DNA of 64,000 bases, taken from assembly GCF_019312595.1 (NCBI RefSeq), contig NZ_JAHWDQ010000002.1:574537-638536 (forward strand). The letters run 5' to 3'. Shown here one piece after another: positions 1 to 10,686 of the stretch (within the stretch, counting starts at the first letter, position 1; each line of letters opens with the position of its first letter). The translations under genes were made by a program, and so were the position numbers. Below the pieces are notes generated by a model. It did no database searches, had not been told where the DNA came from, and saw only the letters and a program-made list of their open reading frames with translations. Source of the stretch: Zhongshania aquimaris. Its GTDB lineage: Bacteria > Pseudomonadota > Gammaproteobacteria > Pseudomonadales > Spongiibacteraceae.

Positions 1-903
1 CACTCCTATGTTGCGCGTATCGAGCCCCGAGGCGATTATCTTGTTTTCCCTGAGTACGACTTAGATATCCAATGCCAAGTCATTGATATGCTCAGCGCCG
101 ATACTGATTTGCCTGTTCCTGAGATTGTCGCCAAGGAATTAAGCGGTGAGGTTTTGGGTAAACCCTTTTACATTATGAAAAAAACCGAGGGTCTGATTCC
201 GCCGGATATTCCCCCTTATCACATGGATGGCTGGCTTACCGAGCAGACGCCAGAAACACGCCGTCAGGTGTGGAATGCGGGTTTGAACCGCCTCGCTCAG
301 GTCAGCCAGGTTGATATTAGTAAGCCCTCGATAAGTGGTGTGCTTAACGACTGCGCCCTTCCTGGAAATCTGGATGAGCAGCTGAGCTACTGGGAGAACT
401 ATTACCAGTGGGCTTTTAAGCGTGACGGTAAGTTTCTGCCACACGATGCGGCGGAGCGCATTCTTAAATGGCTGCGTGAGCATCAACCCAAGGAGCAGGC
501 TATTCGTCTGTGCTGGGGCGATTCCCGGATGGCCAATGTGATCTTTACTTCGGACAAGACCGATGTGGCGGCGCTGTTGGATTGGGAAATGGTGGCGCTG
601 GGTGACCCCCTGCAAGACCTCGCCTGGTGGATTTATATGGACGAGCTGTTTTGCCACGGCTTGGATTTTCCTCCGCTGGAAGGTTTTCCTAGTCGAGCGG
701 AATCGGTGCAGACGTGGGCGCGACAGACTGGTTACAGCGTTGAGCACCTTCACTATTACTTGGTGTTTGCCGGCCTGCGATTTGCACTCCTGCTGGGGCG
801 TATGGCGATTGGACAAAATGGTCAGGATGCCATTAATAGCCACTTCAACCAGTGCTTTGAGGTGAAGTACCTCGAAAAAATTCTCTCTGAAATTTCGGCC
901 TGA
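1..903 (+). CDS. Phosphotransferase family protein (APH/ACAD10-like), 5' partial
   Basis: The reading frame is open from the first base of the window, so the gene starts outside it; 300 codons are visible. It has the aminoglycoside-phosphotransferase/choline-kinase fold signatures: a lobe with PEYDLD and LPVPE, the Brenner-type catalytic loop CWGDSRMANV (about nt 511-540) and the metal-binding LLDWEMVALGDP (about nt 574-610). Such proteins in this bacterial group are usually annotated as phosphotransferases of unknown substrate next to acyl-CoA metabolism genes. The next gene begins 12 bp downstream and is probably co-transcribed. The substrate cannot be assigned. An internal ATG at 88 exists, but homology-like sequence continues upstream of it. 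Confidence 0.85.
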   Translation, partial: HSYVARIEPRGDYLVFPEYDLDIQCQVIDMLSADTDLPVPEIVAKELSGEVLGKPFYIMKKTEGLIPPDIPPYHMDGWLTEQTPETRRQVWNAGLNRLAQVSQVDISKPSISGVLNDCALPGNLDEQLSYWENYYQWAFKRDGKFLPHDAAERILKWLREHQPKEQAIRLCWGDSRMANVIFTSDKTDVAALLDWEMVALGDPLQDLAWWIYMDELFCHGLDFPPLEGFPSRAESVQTWARQTGYSVEHLHYYLVFAGLRFALLLGRMAIGQNGQDAINSHFNQCFEVKYLEKILSEISA

Positions 904-915
904 GGACAGTCACAC

Positions 916-2040
916 ATGATTAGTAAACTGGACGACTACCCCGTACATCAAACCGCCGAGCCGATTTCACAAACGGCCGCGAGTGATCGTTTCACCTACG
1001 ACCGCTTCTGGTATAACGGCCACGCGAAAGATGGCTCGTTTTATTTTGGTATTGGGCTGTGTCGTTACCCCAACCTCGGCATCGTCGATTGCAGCTTCAG
1101 TTTGGTGGTAGGTGGAAAGCAATACGCCTTTCACGGTTCGCGTCGGGCATCCAATGAACCCACTGATCTTGACGTTGGGCCGTTCAAACTCACCATACTT
1201 GAGCCCATGGGGCGCCACCGATTGGTGATTGAGGCCAACGAAACCAATATAGAGTGCGATCTTGTTTTCACCCCTAAAACGGGCGTGATTCCTGAAGGCC
1301 GACAGACCCTGCGCAACGCCAGGCATCTGGTGATGGACGCGACCCGCATCGACCAGTTCGGATCTTGGCAAGGTAGCATTCGCGCAGAAGGGCGCGAGCT
1401 AGCGGTTCATGCCGAAAATACCTTTGGGCTTAAAGATCGCTCTTGGGGAATTCGTCCAGTGGGCGCTTCCTATACGGGCGGTGCGCCGATCGATAATTTC
1501 CAGCCGCTGCATTTTATGTGGTTGCCGATTCACTGGGAAAACCGCTGCACCTTGGCGGGATGGTTTGAAGACCAGAGCGGCTATCAATGGCATACCGATC
1601 AGGCCATTGTCCCGATTCACAGCAACCCGGAAAGCATTGAGATTAACGACCCTGCAATGGAACTGTGGCAAGGCTGTGTTGGCCATCAGCTAAAGTTTAA
1701 GCCCGGAACCCGTCAGGCATTGTCGGGCACCTTCTTAATGAATAATAAAAATGGTGAGCAACTCGAGATCAGTGTTGAGCCGGTCATGCTGCACCGCATG
1801 AAAGGGCTGGGTTATATGCACCCGGAGTGGGGGCACGGGGTATGGCAGGGTGAGTTGGCCATTGCTGGAGAAAGTTGGAATTGTGAGGATGCCAATCCCC
1901 TCGCCATTGAAAACATCCATATACAGCAAACTGTCATCGCTCGCTGTGGTGATGAGGTCGGCTATGGTGTTCTTGAGCAGTTGCACATTGGCCCGCATTC
2001 GGAACACGGCTTTAACGATTGGTTTGACGGCGTTGAATAA
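916..2040 (+). CDS. Conserved protein of unknown function
   Basis: A 374-residue soluble protein without signal peptide or membrane segments. It is rich in Trp, Gly and beta-type sequence. A central GLKDRSWGIRPVG stretch, followed by HFMWLPIHWENR, resembles large beta-barrel proteins annotated DUF7064/DUF7065 or lipocalin-like (AttH/CrtC-like). That family assignment is from memory and uncertain. It starts 12 bp after the phosphotransferase gene, so the two likely form an operon and may act on the same hydrophobic or CoA-linked compound. No catalytic motif is recognised. Confidence 0.6.
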   Translation: MISKLDDYPVHQTAEPISQTAASDRFTYDRFWYNGHAKDGSFYFGIGLCRYPNLGIVDCSFSLVVGGKQYAFHGSRRASNEPTDLDVGPFKLTILEPMGRHRLVIEANETNIECDLVFTPKTGVIPEGRQTLRNARHLVMDATRIDQFGSWQGSIRAEGRELAVHAENTFGLKDRSWGIRPVGASYTGGAPIDNFQPLHFMWLPIHWENRCTLAGWFEDQSGYQWHTDQAIVPIHSNPESIEINDPAMELWQGCVGHQLKFKPGTRQALSGTFLMNNKNGEQLEISVEPVMLHRMKGLGYMHPEWGHGVWQGELAIAGESWNCEDANPLAIENIHIQQTVIARCGDEVGYGVLEQLHIGPHSEHGFNDWFDGVE

Positions 2041-2078
2041 GAATCAAAGGGGGCAAAGTAATTGATTTTTGCAGTGTA

Positions 2079-2187
2079 TTTGGGGACTGTGTAAAAACGC
2101 TGTCATTGGTCGGGAATAGCCTCAGCTTGCTAGATTCCATGACGCTTTGTGCATCCTGTAACCGATAGATTTTACACTGCCCCCAAA
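2079..2187. repeat. Imperfect inverted repeat, arms of about 18 bp
   Basis: Left arm 2079-2097 (TTTGGGGACTGTGTAAAAA) and right arm 2170-2187 (TTTTACACTGCCCCCAAA) are near reverse complements about 72 bp apart. No transposase lies between. The ends resemble terminal repeats of IS256-type elements (TTTACACA-like), so this could be a small non-autonomous element or remnant. It could also be part of a long attC-like stem, since it directly abuts the integron-like cassette at 2221. Confidence 0.4.
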
Positions 2188-2229
2188 CATGACCGCTAAC
2201 GCGTCGGCTGCAGTGGGGCGTTATAGGGT
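2155..2229 (+). repeat. Candidate upstream attC or attC-like recombination site
   Basis: The site ends with GGGGCGTTATAGGG (2215-2228), a good attC right-hand core (GTTRRRY type). Upstream, CACTGC (2176-2181) can pair with GCAGTG (2211-2216), and TGTAAC (2156-2161) partly pairs with the GTTATA core. Spacers are not canonical, so the left half is weak. The right core is well supported because the cassette that starts here carries its exact complement at its other end (2816-2826). Confidence 0.45.
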
Positions 2230-2532
2230 GACTCGCTCGTGCCAATAGTTGGGTTTTCTGGAGTGATGAGCGAAAGCGACAACTGTGATGGCTCTGCTAT
2301 TTGCTATGGTGATAATGGAGAAAGGAAATCGTTGAAGAACAAGTCTTTTTGCTCCCAGTTTGGCAGCTTCGCCAATCACTGCTACGAGCGGTGGGTTTGG
2401 TTGGCTGAGCCTGGTTGTCGCTCGTTCAAACGTATCGACCAGCTGATGTCCAAGGCCGGGGATTTTCAGCTCATACCAAGCAGCGGCTTCGGTCAGTTCT
2501 TCGGCAGCTTCCGTGCTAACCTTTACCTGCAA
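2221..2532 (-). CDS. Type II toxin, RelE/ParE superfamily
   Basis: 103 residues with the ParE/RelE pattern: an N-terminal strand (MQVKVSTEAAEELTEAAAWYE), a long amphipathic helix pair, then the C-terminal strands LVLQRFPFSIITI and AITVVAFAHHSRKPNYW. ParE toxins act on gyrase and RelE toxins cleave mRNA; the sequence does not let me choose. The start is TTG at 2532, two bases after the antitoxin stop, implying translational coupling. The C-terminal AHHSRKPNYW is typical of chromosomal ParE/RelE members. It is the second gene of the cassette operon. Confidence 0.85.
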   Translation of the reverse strand: MQVKVSTEAAEELTEAAAWYELKIPGLGHQLVDTFERATTRLSQPNPPLVAVIGEAAKLGAKRLVLQRFPFSIITIANSRAITVVAFAHHSRKPNYWHERVTL

Positions 2533-2534
2533 AA

Positions 2535-2771
2535 TTAGCTCCTTATTCGAGCCCGGGCACGTGCAATGGCCACATCTGCGTCTAAAAGCTCCGCCTTTCC
2601 AGATTCAATGTCATTGATTCTACGGCAAATTTCAGCGTCCCAAGCTTCGGCCACACCAATATCGGCAGGGTGGTCCAAACTCGCTACCAAATCACGTGCA
2701 AGTTTAGCCCGTTCCTGCTCGGGCAGGGTCATTGCGGCGCTCGTGATACTTTCAAGTTGGGTCGTATTCAT
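2535..2771 (-). CDS. Antitoxin, putative addiction-module component family
   Basis: 78 residues from the ATG at 2771; a longer TTG start at 2792 is possible but adds only seven non-conserved residues. The pattern QLESITSAAMTLPEQERAKLARDLVASLD matches the unstable antitoxin family (Pfam Unstab_antitox, TIGR02574), in which the N-terminal helix binds the partner toxin. The C-terminus is charged (ARARARIRS). It precedes the toxin gene by two bases, the usual antitoxin-first order, and sits inside the integron-like cassette. Such modules are commonly found stabilising cassette arrays. Confidence 0.85.
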   Translation of the reverse strand: MNTTQLESITSAAMTLPEQERAKLARDLVASLDHPADIGVAEAWDAEICRRINDIESGKAELLDADVAIARARARIRS

Positions 2772-2815
2772 CACATTTACCAAAACTGACAACGGTTAAA
2801 TGGTGCAATAAAATA

Positions 2816-2889
2816 CACCCTATAACAAGACCAAGCAAAGCGACAGCTTCGGCTCCATTCCAACGCCGCGCACGTTGCGGGCGTTAAGG
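2816..2889 (+). repeat. attC-like site at the end of the TA cassette
   Basis: The site starts CACCCTATAACAAG and ends TTGCGGGCGTTAAGG, the classic attC outline (TAACAA ... GGGCGTTA). The inner boxes AAGCAAAGCG (near 2833-2842) and CACGTTGCG (2871-2879) can partly pair with an extra-helical base. Total length is about 70 bp. The CACCCTATAAC arm matches the cassette start at 2220-2230 rather than its own right flank, as expected for an integrated cassette. Confidence 0.7.
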
Positions 2890-3136
2890 CTGTAAATAAA
2901 GCAAGCGACTTTCAGCTGATTTGGGATTTCTGACGGTCCTCTTTTTAGTAACACAGAGATGTTTGGGGTCAGTGTGAAATCTTTGATAATTTTGCGACTG
3001 GAGTGGCCGGGGTCAAAAGATTTCCCTTGTTCGTTTATTATCCTATCCCGGCCCTCGGTCGCGCATATCAAATTCAGCAATACCTTAAAGTAGCCAGCGC
3101 CGAGTGATACCGAGCAATTAAATACTGCGGCAGTAA
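2884..3136. other. Gene-free flank between the attC and the broken cytochrome gene
   Basis: About 250 bp with no convincing coding sequence. It holds GGGGTCA at 2965-2971 and again at 3009-3015, followed by similar GAAATCTTT/AAAGATTTC tracts. I see no complement of the second attC core (CAGCCTTAAC), so this is probably not another cassette. It ends with an in-frame TAA (3134-3136) directly before the lipobox codons of the next gene. Confidence 0.5.
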
Positions 3137-5551
3137 TTTTCCCTTGCCGCCTGCGGTGGTGGGAGCAGCGGCAATCCGCAGGGCGGTAGTAGCGGCACGC
3201 CGAACGGGGGCAACAGCGGTTCACAGGAAGAGTTCTTTCAAACTCGTTTGCAAACCGCGTCTGGTTTTTGCCGCACCTGTCATATTCCCGGCGGGGTGGC
3301 AGATACCGCCGACGGCGATGGTTTGATGCTGTCTAGCAATACCGCGGATGACTTCCGGCTGCTGCGCGCTTCATGGGAGACCTTGGGCGGTGGCGTAGAG
3401 ACTAGCCCGCTGTTAATTGAGCCCAGTGACCCTAGCGAACCGCATAGCGGCGGTAAGCCTTGGCCGGCGGGAAGTCAGCCCTATGAGGCGATGCGCATCT
3501 TGCTGGCGTGTTGGGATAGTCCAGATAGCTGTAGCTTGAGTGGCGGTGGTAGTGGCCCAGCTCCAAATTTAGAACCTTTGCTGGGCAGCGCGCGTGGCGG
3601 CCATGTTTGGTTTGATTACTGCGGTGCAGACGATAATGGTAATCCTCGTCCTGACAGTGCGCTATTCCCCCCTGACCCACGTTCGCTGGTGCAGCCTGGC
3701 ATAAGCAACGGCAAAGCGGTGGCCTTTAATGCCTTTTGGAAAGATTGCCATATTGATCCTGAGTTAGTGGGCGAAAAGCCTCATCCAGAAACCTGCGGCC
3801 AATTGCGTGAGAGTTACGCCAAGGGCGTACCGATTATGGAAGGCAATGGCCAGCTGGGTGCGGCGACGACCTTTGCGGGTCAGCAGCCGCACGGTATGTC
3901 GGCTATTAGTGCCGATCAATACAATATGATGTGGTTGCTTTGGGGCTTGCCGGGTCGCCCCGATAATTTTGATCAGTTAGTTGCCGAGCGCCACGGCTTC
4001 GGTCCCGTTTTGAGCGGCCCAGATGCACCTCGCAACCCTTACCCTTTGCAGGGCGAAGATCCCAATTTAAGCAATGGTGGCTCTGGTATTTTGCCCCAGG
4101 GTTTAACCCAAACACGTAATAACGATGGTAGCTACAGCGGCTATATTGCGGCCAACTGCCAAGGCTGTCACAGCACGCCGGTGGAAACCGCCGATGGTCT
4201 TGATTACCACTACGGTGCAGGTGGCGGCTTGCTGGATGCCAGCACCTCTGCGCGTGATTTTGGTGCTTTGGGTGGTGCGGGAACGTTAATTATTGATCGC
4301 GCAGGTTTTGGTGGACGGGTTCGCGGTACCAATAATGCGCAGTTTGCCAATGTGCTGGCATTACTTGGGAGTTTTGAAAATCAAGATCCAATTTCCTTTG
4401 GGCAAATTCTTAATAATGGTTCGACGGCCACTGGTGATACGCCGGCATGGTGGAACGTTGGGCATCGGCCAGTAAAGTTTGTGGATGCGATGTTCTCTGG
4501 CGACGCGGTGCGAGTGGATTTTGCACTTTTTTATCCGCTGCTTGATAAAAACCCGTTGATCGACGGCGAGGCTCCCGGCATTTTTGATATGGAGCGTGTT
4601 GATCAGTGGATGAGTGAAAACGTTCAGTACGGCGACCACTGGATTATGGCGCAGAAGTCGCCAGAGTACCCCGGCGAGATTGACGAGCCATTGGCAGAAC
4701 AGGGCGCGGTGTTGTTCCACACAAAAAAACTGTGGACTGGGAACATTAATAATACGGCGCAACAACCGGCTGAAGGCAATGGCAGTTGTGCGGGGTGTCA
4801 CGGCGCTTACTCGCCGCGTTATGTAAATGATGCAAGCTATCTGGCAAGTCCTGCTTTGGAGGGCATGGCGAGTTACATCACCCCCATCGATATTATTGAC
4901 ACTGATCGCGTTCGTTTAGACACCTTTAACGAAGGCACAAACCAGGGCTTGTCTGGCACGTTTGTGGGCTACCCTGAAACCGCCAATACCGCACAGGATT
5001 GCCGTGTTCAGAATATGGCGTCATTGCGCAATGGTCGCCCCAAAGGATATGCCGCGCCGCCACTATACGGTGTTTGGGCAACTGCACCTTATTTGCATAA
5101 TGGGTCTGTGCCAACGGTGGCTGCCGTGTTGGATTCAACGTCACGTCCGGCAATTTGGCGCAGAGTGTCTAAACCCGCTCGGGCCGATCAGCAAGGCCAA
5201 GTGGTAATGGGTTTTGATTATAATTTTGCCCGCGCCTACGACCAGCAGAATATGGGCTGGGATTACGACGAGTTAGTGTGCGGTGGTGATAACACCTTGC
5301 CCTATTTAGATTGCACGCCGCTTGATCCGCTGGTGGATAGCATTTTGCAAATACCGGTAAATTCACTGTTTTCTAAGCTTTTATTGAGTTGGAATATCAC
5401 CAATCCACCAATACTGAGTAATCAGGACGTAGAGAGCCGGAAGATTTACAACACAGCAATGTTTAGCCAAGGGAATGGCGGGCATGTGTTTAGCGATGTA
5501 TTAAATGACGCCGAGCGCAAAGCTATTATTGAGTACTTGAAAACCCTTTAA
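3137..5551 (+). CDS. RoxA-like multihaem c-type cytochrome lipoprotein, 5' end damaged
   Basis: The frame is open from 3137 to 5551. The first codons read FSLAAC then GGGSSGNPQGGSSG, a lipobox (LAAC, Cys codon 3152-3154) with a Gly/Ser linker, but no start codon and no full signal peptide precede it; TAA lies at 3134-3136. The mature part has three CXXCH haem sites: CRTCH near the start, CQGCH (about nt 4160) and CAGCH (about nt 4790). It also has YAAPPLYGVWATAPYLHNGSVPT, typical of RoxA/RoxB rubber-oxygenase-like and related dihaem proteins. The role would be periplasmic oxidation of a hydrophobic polymer or lipid, or electron transfer. If translated, TTG at 3248 is the only start a gene caller would take, and the product would lose lipidation. 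Likely a pseudogene or a recently truncated gene. Confidence 0.7.
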   Translation, partial: FSLAACGGGSSGNPQGGSSGTPNGGNSGSQEEFFQTRLQTASGFCRTCHIPGGVADTADGDGLMLSSNTADDFRLLRASWETLGGGVETSPLLIEPSDPSEPHSGGKPWPAGSQPYEAMRILLACWDSPDSCSLSGGGSGPAPNLEPLLGSARGGHVWFDYCGADDNGNPRPDSALFPPDPRSLVQPGISNGKAVAFNAFWKDCHIDPELVGEKPHPETCGQLRESYAKGVPIMEGNGQLGAATTFAGQQPHGMSAISADQYNMMWLLWGLPGRPDNFDQLVAERHGFGPVLSGPDAPRNPYPLQGEDPNLSNGGSGILPQGLTQTRNNDGSYSGYIAANCQGCHSTPVETADGLDYHYGAGGGLLDASTSARDFGALGGAGTLIIDRAGFGGRVRGTNNAQFANVLALLGSFENQDPISFGQILNNGSTATGDTPAWWNVGHRPVKFVDAMFSGDAVRVDFALFYPLLDKNPLIDGEAPGIFDMERVDQWMSENVQYGDHWIMAQKSPEYPGEIDEPLAEQGAVLFHTKKLWTGNINNTAQQPAEGNGSCAGCHGAYSPRYVNDASYLASPALEGMASYITPIDIIDTDRVRLDTFNEGTNQGLSGTFVGYPETANTAQDCRVQNMASLRNGRPKGYAAPPLYGVWATAPYLHNGSVPTVAAVLDSTSRPAIWRRVSKPARADQQGQVVMGFDYNFARAYDQQNMGWDYDELVCGGDNTLPYLDCTPLDPLVDSILQIPVNSLFSKLLLSWNITNPPILSNQDVESRKIYNTAMFSQGNGGHVFSDVLNDAERKAIIEYLKTL

Positions 5552-5606
5552 GGTTTTTGCAAACGAAGGTGCCGAATAATGGCAGTGCGTCGATTTTAAA
5601 AGAAAT

Positions 5607-5642
5607 AAAAAGCCACTTGGTTAATCGCTAAGTGGCTTTTTT
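5607..5642. terminator. Bidirectional intrinsic terminator between convergent genes
   Basis: AAAAAGCCACTT and AAGTGGCTTTTTT form a 12-bp stem around an 11-base loop, with A and T runs on either side. It serves the cytochrome gene and fadH, which converge here. Confidence 0.9.
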
Positions 5643-5681
5643 CTATCGTTAGAAAATGTATGGCCTTACATCCCCCTGCTT

Positions 5682-8127
<2,446 letters not shown>

Positions 8128-9483
8128 ATGTCAGTGACTCAGCACGTTGATATAGAACAATTTATGCAAGGGGTTGTTAGCCGGAATCCTGGTGAGGTCG
8201 AGTTTCATCAGGCTGTCTACGAAGTCGCCGTTGATATCTTCGATTTTATACGTGACAAGCCTGTTTACCACGAAGCACAAATTTTACGCCGTATCGCCGA
8301 ACCGGATAGAGTGGTTTCCTTTCGCGTATGCTGGGAAGACGATGCTGGCAATGTCAGGGTGCAGCGGGGATATCGCGTACAGAATAATAATTCCATCGGC
8401 CCCTACAAGGGTGGTCTGCGTTTTCACAAAAGCGTTAATCAAAGTATTTTGAAGTTTCTCGCCTTCGAGCAAACCTTTAAGAATAGTTTAACCGGCCTGC
8501 CTATGGGCGGCGGAAAGGGAGGCTCTGATTTCAACCCTAAGGGGAAGTCTGATCGCGAGATCATGCGCTTTTGTCAGTCGTTTATGACCGAGCTATATCG
8601 CCATGTGGGTGAAGACACGGATATTCCCGCAGGTGACATTGGTGTGGGCGCCCGCGAGATCGGTTATATGTTCGGCCAGTACAAGCGCATAACTAATCGC
8701 TACGTTGGTGTGTTAACGGGCAAGGGCTTGGAATGGGGTGGCAGCTTGGTTCGCAAAGAATCTACTGGCTATGGTGTGGTGTACTTTTTAGACCATATGT
8801 TTAAGCAAGACAAAGATACAATTGATGGCAAAGTTGTTGCGATCTCGGGAGCGGGTAATGTGGCAACACATGCTGCAGAGAAGGCCATTCAACTTGGCGC
8901 CAAGGTTGTCACCATGTCTGATTCAACTGGCTTTGTTCACGACCCAGATGGATTTAGTCATGAAAAAATTCAATGGATAGTTGATCAAAAAAGTCAGGGG
9001 CGTGGAAGTTTAGCTAGTTACACGGAGGTATATTCTGCTGCTCGTTTTCATGCCGGCGAAAGGCCGTGGTCCGTATCCTGTGATGTTGCCATGCCCTGCG
9101 CAACGCAAAATGAACTGAACCAGGACGAAGCTAAAGTTCTACTGAAAAATGGCGTGAAGGCCGTGGTTGAAGGCGCGAATATGCCCTGTAGCAACGATGC
9201 TATTGCGGTGTTGCGTAGTGCGCGAGTTTTATTTGGGCCGGCCAAGGCTGCCAATGCGGGCGGTGTCGCCGTATCCGGTTTGGAAATGAGTCAAAACAGT
9301 ATGCGAATTAGTTTAAAAGAAGAGGAGCTACAGGGGATGCTGCGCGAGATTATGGGAAATATCCATAAGAATTGTTTGGAGTTCGCTGTGCAGGACGATG
9401 GCTATGTTGACTATGCCAAGGGCGCTAATATAGCGGGCTTTAAGAAAGTCGCCAATGCAATGTTGGCGTTTGGAATATTGTGA
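8128..9483 (+). CDS. gdhA: NADP-specific glutamate dehydrogenase
   Basis: 451 residues, matching hexameric NADP-dependent GDH of about 447-450. It shows the substrate region PMGGGKGGSDFNPKGKSD with the catalytic lysine, the loop TDIPAGDIGVGAREIGYMFGQYKRI, and the nucleotide-binding AISGAGNVATHAAEKA. It makes glutamate from 2-oxoglutarate and ammonium. The start ATG at 8128 has GAGGA upstream. It stands alone and ends at a strong terminator shared with the convergent lipoprotein gene. Confidence 0.97.
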   Translation: MSVTQHVDIEQFMQGVVSRNPGEVEFHQAVYEVAVDIFDFIRDKPVYHEAQILRRIAEPDRVVSFRVCWEDDAGNVRVQRGYRVQNNNSIGPYKGGLRFHKSVNQSILKFLAFEQTFKNSLTGLPMGGGKGGSDFNPKGKSDREIMRFCQSFMTELYRHVGEDTDIPAGDIGVGAREIGYMFGQYKRITNRYVGVLTGKGLEWGGSLVRKESTGYGVVYFLDHMFKQDKDTIDGKVVAISGAGNVATHAAEKAIQLGAKVVTMSDSTGFVHDPDGFSHEKIQWIVDQKSQGRGSLASYTEVYSAARFHAGERPWSVSCDVAMPCATQNELNQDEAKVLLKNGVKAVVEGANMPCSNDAIAVLRSARVLFGPAKAANAGGVAVSGLEMSQNSMRISLKEEELQGMLREIMGNIHKNCLEFAVQDDGYVDYAKGANIAGFKKVANAMLAFGIL

Positions 9484-9540
9484 AAATACAAATATCGCCA
9501 GAGAAGTGTCCTAACGATATTTGTTGGTGTGCGATATCTC

Positions 9541-9583
9541 AAAAAAAGGGCCAGTGAGCAATGCGCTCGCTGGCCCTTTTAAA
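9541..9583. terminator. Bidirectional intrinsic terminator
   Basis: A-run, then GGGCCAGTGAGC, loop AATGC, GCTCGCTGGCCC and TTTT: a 12-bp stem with one G-T pair. It lies between gdhA and the convergent lipoprotein gene. Confidence 0.92.
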
Positions 9584-9602
9584 GGTGACACTGCGAAAAA
9601 TA

Positions 9603-10592
9603 CTATCGCGCTGCGGCTAAGGCACCGAGTACGCGTTTATTGGCTTCAGTCAGCGCTGCGCTTGCTTTGGCTTTATACTCGCTTGGATTGGCAGTGATAT
9701 TGATATCTTTAGCGCTAGACGAACCGCCGCTTACCGCGCCCAATACTGAGGAGAACACGTTGGCGGCTTTTTGCAGTCCGCTGGTTGAATCTTCACTGCT
9801 GCCGTATGCGCCAGGTATAACGACAGGTGCTTGAATCAGTATTTGTCCGTTGGGATCACTGAAGGTGCTGGAGGCGCCGCGCATCCAGTTTATGCCTGAG
9901 CCGGGTACCACTTGGATGCCTTGGCCAACACTGACTTCTGCGGAGTATTCTGCACCTTTAATGTCTGAGTAGGCATTTGATCGGTATTCGGTTTCGCTGC
10001 CAAAGTACACGAAGTGGACAATGTAGTTGGCATTGATGACGGGTACCTGTAATTGGTTTGCGGCGTCATAGGCTTCATAGGGAATCATGCCACCAATGTT
10101 TTTGCTGAGTAGTTTTTTCCCCGTTGGCGCAAAGGTGGCGTCTTCGCGACTACCGCCGGTGATCATTTTAAAGGACGAGGTGTTCCTTCTTGGGCTGTCG
10201 TCATATTTCATTTTTTGCCAGGTTGCGTTGCCTTTCAGCGCGCTTTCATCGCCAATGGTGTAGCCGTTTGCGCTCAGCTGCGACTTAAAATCTTGATAGG
10301 CTGCATCGGTGATGTTTTGCATTACTTCATCCGGCACGCCTTCTAATTTCGCGCGAATAGCGCTGCTCGCGTAGCCGGTGTCACTGCTAAACATGGAGCT
10401 CTTTGCGGTAGCCGATGTTTTGTCAAAGGTCACGAAGGTCACGCTGAATTCACCGATCAATACGGTGTTATGCCCAGCGAAGTTCTCGGTATTGGTGATG
10501 GCGATGGGGTCAACTTGCTTTGCCGTTCCGCCGATGCCGGCGCAGGCAGTTATCAGCGTGAGGACCACGGCTGAGAATATTATCTTTTTCAT
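9603..10592 (-). CDS. Putative lipoprotein of unknown function
   Basis: 329 residues beginning with a classic lipoprotein signal (MKKIIFSAVVLTLITAC, lipobox ITAC, Cys 17). The mature part is rich in Ser, Ala and Thr and alternates beta-like strands (TVLIGEFSVTFVTFDKT, VINANYIVHFVYFG). The C-terminus is helical with repeated Ala and Lys. I recognise no domain. It is expected at the outer or inner membrane face of the periplasm (residue +2 is Ala, so sorting to the outer membrane is likely). It is a single gene with its own terminator at 9541-9583. Confidence 0.75.
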   Translation of the reverse strand: MKKIIFSAVVLTLITACAGIGGTAKQVDPIAITNTENFAGHNTVLIGEFSVTFVTFDKTSATAKSSMFSSDTGYASSAIRAKLEGVPDEVMQNITDAAYQDFKSQLSANGYTIGDESALKGNATWQKMKYDDSPRRNTSSFKMITGGSREDATFAPTGKKLLSKNIGGMIPYEAYDAANQLQVPVINANYIVHFVYFGSETEYRSNAYSDIKGAEYSAEVSVGQGIQVVPGSGINWMRGASSTFSDPNGQILIQAPVVIPGAYGSSEDSTSGLQKAANVFSSVLGAVSGGSSSAKDINITANPSEYKAKASAALTEANKRVLGALAAAR

Positions 10593-10686
10593 GAACTTAC
10601 TCGTAAATTACCTAGGGTGAAGGTAATCATAGAGCGCAGCGGCACACCTCATAACCCCCTAAATAAGGGGTGCTTGAACAGACGGC

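Larger units (their letters stand above)
2221..2883. mobile_element. Solitary integron-type gene cassette carrying a toxin-antitoxin pair
   Basis: A 663-bp unit between two core sites, GCG/TTATAGGGTG at 2218-2230 and GCG/TTAAGG at 2881-2889. The first bases of the cassette, read from the preceding G (GTTATAGGGTG, 2220-2230), are the exact 11-bp reverse complement of CACCCTATAAC at 2816-2826. That is what is expected when a circular cassette regenerates its own attC. The payload is an antitoxin-toxin pair with its own promoter space, transcribed opposite to the attC. No integrase gene is in the window, so this fits a CALIN/SALIN-type remnant or a single captured cassette. Confidence 0.65.

Noticed and set aside
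139..843. 234-codon minus-strand ORF opposite the phosphotransferase
   Set aside because: It is the antisense shadow of a gene with clear phosphotransferase motifs and has no recognisable domain.
2965..3015. GGGGTCA repeated at 2965 and 3009 with similar following bases
   Set aside because: Only a short repeat with unequal tails; not enough to call an IS200/REP-type element.
2820..3224. 134-codon minus-strand ORF through the attC and cytochrome start
   Set aside because: Its translation crosses the attC and is Cys/Arg-rich without domain; it is a chance open frame.
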